Of a stretch of DNA of 15,864 nucleotides, positions 1 to 7,200 are shown piece by piece. The stretch spans positions 1-15,864 of the forward strand of contig ML978414.1 of the NCBI GenBank assembly GCA_010015745.1, written 5' to 3'. Under the pieces are notes generated by a model. That model was not told where the DNA came from and searched no databases. It saw nothing but the letters and a program-made list of their open reading frames with translations. This stretch comes from Setomelanomma holmii. Its lineage: Eukaryota; Ascomycota; Dothideomycetes; Pleosporales; Phaeosphaeriaceae. The stretch's first letter is position 1. The number at the start of each line of letters is the position of its first letter. Position numbers and translations under genes: made by a program.

Positions 1-164
1 AAGATGGGTGTATTGTGTGTTAAGTGTTGTGGACTGAGATGTCCGTAGCCTAAGCTTATATACATGAAGTGGTGGGCTGATTGGCTGGTGGATGATCCAC
101 GTGACCATGCAAGGTGCCCTGGGCTTACAAAAGTAAACATGTCTCGACTCCATGACATTTACTG
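1..164. other. Flanking DNA left of the transposon cluster
   Basis: This is the stretch before the left target-site duplication of element 2. I see no coding similarity, RNA gene or repeat in it. A small open frame that begins at 64 runs on into the transposon ends and is not a gene. A CACGTG palindrome at 98-103 and an ATTGG (inverted CCAAT) near 80 are compatible with promoter-like host DNA but prove nothing. Confidence 0.4.
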
Positions 165-166
165 TA

Positions 167-178
167 ACGTGTTTTATA
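167..178 (+). repeat. Element 2 left inverted repeat, outer part
   Basis: These twelve bases (ACGTGTTTTATA) match the reverse complement of 4093-4104 exactly. The repeat continues at 2268 after the inserted element 1. TA at 165-166 is the target duplication. Confidence 0.9.
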
Positions 179-203
179 CCCTGCTGCCCGGCGTAACGCG
201 CGC
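179..203 (+). repeat. Element 1 left inverted repeat
   Basis: These 25 bases are the perfect inverse of 2241-2265. They contain GCGTAACGC (191-199), a core that resembles GCGTAATGC in the ends of element 3. Confidence 0.95.
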
Positions 204-250
204 CCCATCAAAATGCTACCCCAACTTCAACACCGTACAACTCACCTAAT

Positions 251-2118
251 ATAGAGCCAATTGAGGCTGCGCTTGCAGCTATAGAATCGCTAGAACCTGG
301 AGAAAAACCGAATTATACGCAAATTGCTCAAGAGTATAGTGTTGTACGATCTACGCTCACGCGGAGGCACCAACGCGTTTCAGCCTCACGCAACACCAAG
401 GCTCAAAACCAACAAGCTCTCCACCCCCAGCAGGAGCTGGAGCTCCTACGCTATATCGAGCGCCTTACAAGACAAGGTCTACCTCCTACACAGCCTATGA
501 TACGACGCTTTGCCTCAGATATCGCGAAAAAAGAGCTTGGAAAAGGCTGGGTTGATCGATATATCGAGGGACACCAGGTTGATCTAATCTCACGCTGGGC
601 CACCGGCATCGATCGCTCACGCCACCAGGCTGACTCTCAGTCAAAGTATAGCCTCTACTTTGAGCTCCTACGCAGTAAGCTCAGCCAATACGATATAGAG
701 CCTCGTAATATGTACAATATGGATGAGAAGGGCTTTATGCTAGGAGTACTTACTCGCTCGAAGCGGGTGTTCAGCAGGAGACTATATGAGGAGGGGAAGA
801 TCAAGGCTCACATCTAGGATGGCAATCGAGAGTGGATAACGCTGCTAGCCTGTATATGCGCCGATGGATCTCGCCTTGAGCCAAGCCTCATATATCAATC
901 AGCCTCCGGCTCGATACAGGATAGCTGGCTGCAGGCGTTCGATCCCGACGATCACCGAGCTTACTTTGCCTCATCTCCCTCAGGATGGACGAACAATGAT
1001 ATAGGCCTAGCCTGGCTTAAACAAGTGTTTGATTGCTCTACAAAGCCGAAGGCTAGGCGGAGCTATCAACTACTCATCCTTGATGGCCATAGATCTCACC
1101 TCACGATGGATTTTATCGAGTACTGCGATCGCAATCGAATCCTCCTCGCAATCTATCCACCTCATTCAACCCACACGCTCCAGCCGCTCGACGTCGTCAT
1201 GTTTAAGCCTCTCTCCTCTGCCTACTCAGGCCAGGTAGCAGCCCTCATGGAGAGGTGTCAAGGGCTCACTTCAATGAGCAAGAGAGACTTCTATCCTATG
1301 TTTATGGCTGCCTGGGAGGCCTCATTCAAGGAGGAGACTATACTCAAGGCCTTTGAGGCAACTGGCCTCTCACCTCTCCAGCCAGAGATGATACTTAAGA
1401 GATTCAACAGCCAGCCTATACAGGACAGCTCGAGCGATAGCGACTCCTCAGCCTTGAGCGCCTCTGATTGGAGGAAGATTAAGCAGCTGATCGATTACGC
1501 TGTAGCTGATAGAGACCAGAGAAAGATCTCAAAGCTCAACCAAACGATCCACCAACTCTAATCAGATCAGTACTAGATAGGCATGAGAATGTGAGACTCA
1601 AGGAGACTCTTATCAACGAGAGGCAGCGTAGAAAGCGAGGCAGAGCTCTGCCGCTAGAAGCAGAGGAGGAGTATCACGGTGGGGCTGTATTCTGGTCCCC
1701 AAGGAAGGTGAAGGAGGCACGTGATCGCCAGCTCCAACAAGGGCTCAAAGAAGAGCAGCTACAACACCAGAAAGCTGAGGCAGCTCGCGTACGGGAGGAG
1801 CAGAGGCAGGAGAAGCTCCAGGCGGTTGAGGCAAGGCGTACAGCAAGGGCAGCAGCTCGATTGATGAGGCAGGAGGAGAAGGCTGGTGAGGCTGCTGATC
1901 AAGCCTCACGACAGGCAGCTCGTAGAACTCAACGACGACTCCAGCAAGCTCAAAAAACTGCCCAAAGAGGCAAGAGGAGACACCTTAAGGCAGGTACTAA
2001 AGCAGGTTTGAAAAAGAGAGTAGCTACGCAGCGTGAGGGTGGTGGTGAGGCCTCAGGTGCTGCAGCAGGCCCACCACCACCTCAATCACGACACGGCGAG
2101 CAATCAAGCTCCCAGTAA
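251..2118 (+). pseudogene. Broken pogo/Fot1-type transposase of element 1
   Basis: The gene would encode a DDE transposase of about 620 residues. In order the frame shows an N-terminal helix-turn-helix region (VVRSTLTRRHQ), a CENP-B-like second DNA-binding part (LTRQGLPPTQPMIRRFA), and a DDE_1 catalytic core. The three acidic residues sit in YNMDEKGF (about 712-735), LILDGHRSH (about 1073-1100) and LQPLDVV (about 1180-1200). A long basic, glutamine-rich C-terminal tail follows, with HGGAVFWSPRKV. The lesions are an expected start at 251 that reads ATA, TAG at 815-817 where the relative in element 3 has Gln, TAA at 1559-1561, TAG at 1574-1576, and a one-base frame change near 1577-1582. The final frame ends with TAA at 2116-2118. 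No full protein can be made, so an active element could use its ends only if a related transposase exists elsewhere. Confidence 0.9.
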
Positions 2119-2240
2119 AATATAGATAGCTATATATATTAGTCAAGGCCTATAGAGCGCAACACTAAAAAATATCGCGATAATAGTGATTGTACGTGGC
2201 TTAACAGCCTCAAGTTTTGGTGTTGATTTTGGTGTTCAGA

Positions 2241-2265
2241 GCGCGCGTTACGCCGGGCAGCAGGG
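2241..2265 (-). repeat. Element 1 right inverted repeat
   Basis: This is the perfect inverse of 179-203. TA at 2266-2267 is the duplicated target. Confidence 0.95.
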
Positions 2266-2267
2266 TA

Positions 2268-2299
2268 AGCGAGGCGCCCATACAAGCGAGGCGCCCACC
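2268..2299 (+). repeat. Element 2 left inverted repeat, inner part
   Basis: These 32 bases complete the left end of element 2 and match the reverse complement of 4061-4092 exactly. Weaker similarity (10 of 12) continues to 2311 against 4049-4060. The segment holds two direct copies of AAGCGAGGCGCCCA, the first at 2267-2280 (using the A of the TA) and the second at 2284-2297, a 17-base period. Such subterminal repeats are often transposase-binding sites; that role is inferred. Confidence 0.9.
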
Positions 2300-2336
2300 C
2301 CACCAACTTTCATCACCTTCTGAGCTCAAATCAAGT

Positions 2337-3983
2337 ATGCCTCAACCACAACAAGCTCTATCACGCTCATCTGAAGCTGATATACAGCTTACTATATCCT
2401 CTCTTGATGGGAGTCAGATTCAGACAGTAAGAGCTACTGCTCAGACTTTCAATGTCCCTCGAACGACGCTACGCGAACGACGCGCTGGCAAGCCTGCCCG
2501 ACACGATTGCCAGCCCAACTCAAAAAAGCTCACCCAGCTAGAAGAGGAGATGATTGTCAGATACATACTCGACCTAGGTTAACGCGGATTTGCGCCTACC
2601 TACGAAGCTGTGCGTGATATGGCTGACAAGCTGCTTGCTGCGCGCGGCGCAGGTCGCGTTGGCGTCCACTGGCCGCGCAACTTTGTCAAGCGTACAGACA
2701 GCCTTACAACGCGTTTTAATTGAGCGTACAATAGGCAGAGAGCTCTTTGCGAGGATCCTGTACTAATCAGAGGCTGGTTTGAGCTTGTAGAGCAGACAAA
2801 GGCCAAGTATGGCATCTGCGATGAGGACGTCTACAACTTCGACGAGGCTTGCTTCATGATGGGCAAGATTACAACTCAGCTCGTCGTGACAGGGTCAGAG
2901 AGAAGAGTAGGCCAAAGGCTACCCAGCCAGGCAATCGTGAGTGGGTGACGTTGATTGCTGCGATCAACGCAGCTGGCTGGTCAATCCCACCGTTCCTCAT
3001 CTTTGCTGGCCGCTATCATCTATCTGCCTGGTACGAAGAGACAGAGATCCCACGCGACTGGACGATCGCAGTCAGCGACAATGACTGGACAACCAACGAG
3101 CTTGGAGTTGACTGGCTAAAGCACTTTGATGCTCACACGAAGACTCGTGTTATAGGTGCACGTCGCCTGCTTATCCTTGACGGCCACAAGAGCCACCACT
3201 CTCTGGAATTTCGAGAGGTCTGCAAGGAGAACAATATCTACACGCTCTTTATGCCGCCCCACTCGTCACACCTGCTGCAGCCACTTGACGTTGGCTGCTT
3301 CTCGCCATTGAAGCGCGCGTACAGCCGTGAGATTGAGGCTCTGATCCGCCACCACATCAACTACATCACCAAGCTCGAGTTCCTGCCAGCCTTTAAGGCG
3401 GCCTTCGATCGATCGTTTACTTCAGCAAACATCTGCTCAGCCTTTCGCGGCGCAGGCCTTGTGCCTCTCCAGCCAGACTCTGTTCTGTCGAAGCTTGACG
3501 TGCAGCTGCGTACGCCTACTCCTGCTGCTCTTGTAGAGGCTCTCTGGGAGGCTCGTACATCGAGCAACGTACGTGAGCTTCAGGCTCAATCAACTCTAAT
3601 ACGTGATCGCGTGAGGCGGCACAAGAGCTCGCCCCTGCCTCAAATATTGAAGCAATTGACCAGCTTAAGAAGGGGGCTGAGGTAATGATGCTCTCAGCTG
3701 AGCTAATGCGCGATCGGATCGCCAGCCTTGAAGAGCTAACAAGGCAGTAACAAAGCGTAGACAGCGTGAAAAGAAGCAGATACAGAAGCAGAGGACCTTG
3801 ACAAAGGAAGAGAGAGGGGATATACTCGCTCAAAGGGAGGCTAACCAGCAGATAGAGCGTGAACAGCGTCAAGGTGGAGAGCGATCAGGCCTTAGCCGCC
3901 AGGCTCTGGCGCGCTGCAAGAGGTGTAGAGAGACTGGGCATAACTCGCGTACGTGCAAAAAAGATACTTTAGATATTGCTTAA
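2337..3983 (+). pseudogene. Broken pogo/Fot1-type transposase of element 2, with C-terminal zinc knuckle
   Basis: The start is ATG at 2337. The N-terminal part has a helix-turn-helix (TVRATAQTFNVPRTTLRERR). The frame then meets TAA at 2580-2582 and TGA at 2721-2723, and shifts near 2900-2912 into the frame that is open to 3685. The catalytic core is recognisable: YNFDEACF, LLILDGHKSHH and LLQPLDVGCFSPLK carry the three acidic residues, followed by AFRGAGLVPLQP, a typical pogo sequence after the core. Two further shifts (near 3611-3624 and 3735-3750) are needed to follow the tail. The tail is a lysine/arginine/glutamine-rich coiled-coil-like stretch ending in a CCHC zinc knuckle, CKRCRETGHNSRTC (CX2CX4HX4C). 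Two stops and three shifts make this the most decayed transposase in the window. Confidence 0.9.
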
Positions 3984-4060
3984 TATATTGTATCAATATC
4001 TCTGTATCATCTCTTATTGTGGTTGAGATGTACGTCTGTAGAGGTGTAGAAAGTTAGTGC

Positions 4061-4104
4061 GGTGGGCGCCTCGCTTGTATGGGCGCCTCGCTTATAAAAC
4101 ACGT
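4061..4104 (-). repeat. Element 2 right inverted repeat
   Basis: This is the intact 44-base right end. It carries the paired subrepeats in inverse orientation (TGGGCGCCTCGCTT at 4063-4076 and 4080-4093). TA at 4105-4106 follows as the target duplication. Confidence 0.93.
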
Positions 4105-4113
4105 TAACCCTTA

Positions 4114-4153
4114 CCGTGCCCGTGCGCGTGATGCCCCCTTCGCGTAATGCCCG
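4114..4153 (+). repeat. Element 3 inverted repeat, left
   Basis: It begins CCGTGCCCGTG and contains the run of five C and the core GCGTAATGC (4142-4150). It pairs with 6196-6236 with one mismatch and one single-base length difference. Confidence 0.93.
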
Positions 4154-4314
4154 TCCCCAACAACATGAGCGCAGTAGAAGAATGAAGCTCTACTGTTGTC
4201 CACAGTGGCTATTATCACGAGATTTTGAGGTGTAGTACTAAAGTGATGCTTGCGATCAACTTGGGCTACTTATATTTGGTGGGAAGCTTGACTTTGCGAC
4301 CGCTGGTGGTGGTT

Positions 4315-6138
4315 CTAGTTGGTGGTGGTGGTGTAGGCCACCACCAACAACAGGTTGCGCACAACGCGCTCTCTTTGCCTTTGACCCAGCCTTTTTTGGG
4401 GCTGCTCTCTTGCCTCTTTGGGGCAATTGTACAGCTTTTTGAGCGGTCGCAGCGTCTCTTTCCTCCTGTTTTTTGCGCTGAACTTCAAGCTTCTCTGCAG
4501 CCTTCCTTTCCTTCTCCTTCTCCCGCCCTTCTCTTTGGCTGCCTCTCTCGCTACACGCTTCTCTTCAGCAATCTTTTGCTTATACAAGTATTTTTGAGCT
4601 CTAAGTTCCTTCATCTCAACTTTTTTGAGCTGCTCCTCTCTCTCTTCACGTGCTCTCATGGTCTCACAAAAGTTCGCTTCCCTGACCTTTCTAGGAGACC
4701 AGAATTGAGCTCCTCCATGGTACTCTTGACGCTGTTGAAGGTCAAGGGCTTTGCCCTTCTTCTGGTGTTTCCTTTTAGCAACAAGAGCCTGCTTTAAGCC
4801 TTCGTTCTCATGCTTAATAAGCTCATTTTCCACCTGAAGATGGTGGAGAGAGTGACCCAACTTCTTTGCTTCAATTGAAGCTAAGTCTTTTACAGCAACA
4901 TGAAGCAACCTAGAGAGCTCTCTCCAGGTCTCCTCAGCTTGCTCCTCGTCGCTTTTGGGGCTCTTGTCTCCATCTGAAGTCTTCTTTTGAAAGCGCTTAA
5001 GTATGACGTCTCTATTGGCAGGAGAGATGCCAGTAGCTTCAAAGGACTTCAGGATACTTGCTTCCTTGAAGGAGTTGACGTAGGCAGCCCAAAACAATGG
5101 AAAGAAGTCGCCTTTCTTGATTGGGATGAGGCCTTGGCTGAGATGGAGGTGTTGGGAGAGCTCCGTGGAGTAGTTGTTAGAGAGAGGCTTGAATAACACC
5201 ACATCAAGTGGCTGAAGAGTATGGGTAGAATGAGGCGTAAAGATAGCAAGGAGGATTCGATTGTTGTCGCAATAATTAATAAAATCCATGGTGAGATGAG
5301 ATCCGTGGCCATCTACAATGAGCAATCGGTACGCCTGACGCGCCTTCTTCTTGGTGTTTCGGTCGAATACCTGCTCAAGCCAGGCTAATCCCAGATCGTT
5401 ATTGGTCTATCCTGAAGGTGATGAGGCCATGAAGACGTTGTGTTGGCCTGCTTTGACGTCCTCTACCCAGCTTGACTGCGGCGTCTTTCCTTGGTAAATG
5501 AGAGCAGGCGGAAGAGCTGATCCATTAGCACAAATTGAAGCCAGAACAGTTACCCACTCTCTTGAGCCATCCTGCAAGGAGGCAGTAGCTCGCCCTTGCT
5601 GCCACAAGTACTTGCTGAAGACCCTCTTTGACCTAGAGGTGACGCCAATAAGGAAGCCCTTCTCATCCATATTGTACGTGTGCCGAGGTTCCACTTGATA
5701 CTTGTCAATTTTAGAGTGCAAGAGATCGAAATACAGGTTGTATTTATCCTCAGAGTCGGCCTGGTGCCTTACACGGTCCATCCCAGTAGTCCATTTGGCT
5801 GTAAGCTGGTCCTCGTAGTTGTTGATAAACCGGGTAACCCAGCTCTCGCTGACATCCTCGTAGGCCACAGCAGAGGCGAAATTTTGTATCATTTCCCATG
5901 TAGGTGGAAGCCCTCGTTCGGTTAAGTCTCCAATGTATTGTAAAAGCTCTAACTCTTGTTGTGGGCTGAGTTTCTTCTGGCCGATTACCTTGGCTTTAAA
6001 AGAGCTTGTCTTGCCCTTATGCCTTTGGCTGAGTGTGGATCGATCCACGTTAAACTGATTCGCAACTTCAGTATACGTAAAGTCATCTCCTGACTCACGC
6101 GATTCGATTGCTGCAATCGCATCTTCGATTACACTCAT
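4315..6138 (-). pseudogene. pogo/Fot1-type transposase of element 3, one premature stop
   Basis: Reading from ATG at 6138 to TAG at 4315-4317 on the minus strand gives a single frame of 608 codons interrupted once, by TAG at 5407-5409. The element 1 protein has Trp (SGWTNND) at that position, so TGG became TAG. The N-terminus has a psq/CENP-B type helix-turn-helix (FTYTEVANQFNVDRSTLSQR). The catalytic motifs are YNMDEKGFLIGV, LLIVDGHGSH and LQPLDVVLFKPL, all intact. The C-terminal third is charged and coiled-coil-like, carries HGGAQFWSPRKV as in element 1, and ends in several Thr. The stop falls before the second catalytic Asp, so the 243-residue product would keep DNA binding but lack catalysis. 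Translational readthrough is not excluded but there is no evidence for it. Confidence 0.9.
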
Positions 6139-6195
6139 ACTGGCGGAGATAAGTCGTGTTGAAAATGGGGTGTAAGACGCGTCTTGTTGTTCTGG

Positions 6196-6236
6196 CGGGC
6201 ATTACGCGAAGGGGGGCATCACGGGCACGGGCACGG
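6196..6236 (-). repeat. Element 3 inverted repeat, right
   Basis: This is the inverse partner of 4114-4153 with a run of six G in place of five. TA at 6237-6238 is the target duplication. The end lies on the 5' side of the transposase gene. Confidence 0.93.
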
Positions 6237-6238
6237 TA

Positions 6239-7140
6239 AGCCAAGAAGATACCCTTCACAATATTGAGCTTAGGCCGCAACACCGCAAAGATTACAGGTA
6301 ACTTACTGACTTCCCGTCCTGTCAAATTCATCGCACATCATCTATCTTTCACTCACTTCTTCACAAGGGTCCATGTTCTGAGATCTTTGTCATGCGGAAC
6401 GTCAGTACCACTCTCGCTGCCCCCGCGGCGGCCAGCATCGTCCAAGCACATCCGCACATTTCCAGCTGCACCCGCAACTGCTACAGAGAATGCAAGATCT
6501 CAGCTCGTATGCGAGCTGCAGTCGGCACCTACAATCCTCGACCGCGGCCCATGGCTGCGTCAAATATTGCATGTCTTCCGCACGTCTTGTGTCAATTAAG
6601 ACAGGGCTAAGATTGGCTACGTGCCAGCTGCCTTGAAAGACAGACACGTGACTGCTTACTGTAAGTTATTACCAAGGAGCAAGTCGCTTGCGCTGTATCA
6701 ATTGCCCTGGCGTGGCTGCCTAGCAGATTGGATACTAAGGCTGCCAACACGCTAGTACACACAAAGTCCCTCCTGCTACACACGGGACGTATCGTTAACA
6801 GACGAAGAATGTTTTGATATTCCGGCCCATCTTCGGCTATCCGGCAGATATTTGGCAGTCGGCGTTCAAAGCTCCGTTGTAAAAGAAAGCCAAAGATAAG
6901 AAATTTAATATTCGTCTATAATTACCCCTCTATAATGTAACTACCTTACGTACGTATAGGTCTATATTCTCACTTTAGTTAGATTGTAAGAAGCGCTTAC
7001 TCTCACTTTCAAAACTGACCTGATTCAAGCTATAATTGGGTGAGTTATGAAACGTTGAATTCAGTAGTATTGATGATCAAAATCTCAGTCGAATTCTGTC
7101 CCAAAGACACCTACCGATAATAGTCCCCCGTAAGCCACGC
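6239..7140. other. Intergenic region between element 3 and asn2
   Basis: About 900 bases without a gene I can support. Open frames at 6264-6599 and 6402-6647 (the latter antisense) have no recognisable motifs and overlap each other. Possible regulatory words are CACGTG at 6645-6650, a TACGTACGTA palindrome at 6947-6956, and TGATTCA at 7021-7027, one base from the Gcn4/CPC-1 site TGACTCA. Two short upstream frames lie at 7047-7058 and 7073-7120. None of these is tested. Confidence 0.5.
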
Positions 7141-7200
7141 ACTATTTTCTCTTAATTTCTCACACTCTCAAAGACCTCGCTCTACTCTAAGTCCATCATC
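7141..7200 (+). promoter_or_regulatory. Pyrimidine-rich leader before asn2
   Basis: The 60 bases before the start codon are rich in C and T (runs such as TTTTCTCTTAATTTCTC), as is common close to transcription starts in filamentous fungi. The start context CATCATCATGTG has A at -3, which is favourable. The transcription start cannot be placed from sequence alone. Confidence 0.45.

Larger units (their letters stand above)
179..2265 (+). mobile_element. Element 1: Fot1/pogo-type DNA transposon nested in element 2
   Basis: This 2,087-base element is bounded by 25-base perfect inverted repeats (179-203 and 2241-2265) beginning CCCTGCTGCCCGG. TA flanks it on both sides (177-178 and 2266-2267). 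Removing the element with one TA rebuilds the left inverted repeat of element 2 exactly, so its borders and target site are fixed to the base. It carries one broken transposase gene (251-2118) and a non-coding tail of about 120 bases. The transposase resembles that of element 3, but the ends differ, so the two are related families rather than copies. Confidence 0.95.
167..4104 (+). mobile_element. Element 2: Fot1/pogo-type DNA transposon, interrupted by element 1
   Basis: This is a cut-and-paste transposon of the Tc1/mariner superfamily, pogo/Fot1 branch. Its outer ends are 44-base perfect inverted repeats: the right copy is 4061-4104, and the left copy is split into 167-178 and 2268-2299 by element 1. 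TA lies directly outside each end (165-166 and 4105-4106), which is the target duplication typical of the superfamily. Without element 1 and its duplicated TA the element is 1,849 bases, a usual Fot1-like length. It holds one broken transposase gene on the plus strand. It must predate element 1, which sits in its end, and it is the most decayed of the three. Confidence 0.93.
4114..6236 (-). mobile_element. Element 3: Fot1/pogo-type DNA transposon, nearly intact
   Basis: The 2,123-base element has inverted repeats of 40 and 41 bases (4114-4153 and 6196-6236) that differ by one substitution and one base in a C run. TA flanks both ends (4112-4113 and 6237-6238). It encodes one transposase on the minus strand with a single in-frame stop. 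The left end lies nine bases from the end of element 2; the interval between the two TA duplications is only ACCCT. It is therefore a tandem neighbour and not nested. It is the least decayed element of the three. Confidence 0.94.

Noticed and set aside
213..245. ATG at 213 as the start of the element 1 transposase
   Set aside because: It is in a different frame from the transposase and stops within a few codons. The homologous start falls at the ATA at 251.
64..249. 61-residue open frame at the left edge
   Set aside because: It runs from flanking DNA through the end of element 2 into the end of element 1, so it joins three unrelated pieces.
1559..1591. An intron explaining the frame change in the element 1 transposase
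   Set aside because: The relative in element 3 aligns codon for codon through this region, so there is no room for an intron. Stops and a one-base shift explain it better.
4225..4797. 190-residue plus-strand frame within element 3
   Set aside because: It is antisense to the charged tail of the transposase and shows only low-complexity Leu/Ser sequence.
6264..6647. Possible small gene between element 3 and asn2
   Set aside because: Frames on both strands overlap, none has recognisable motifs, and the region behaves like promoter or spacer DNA.
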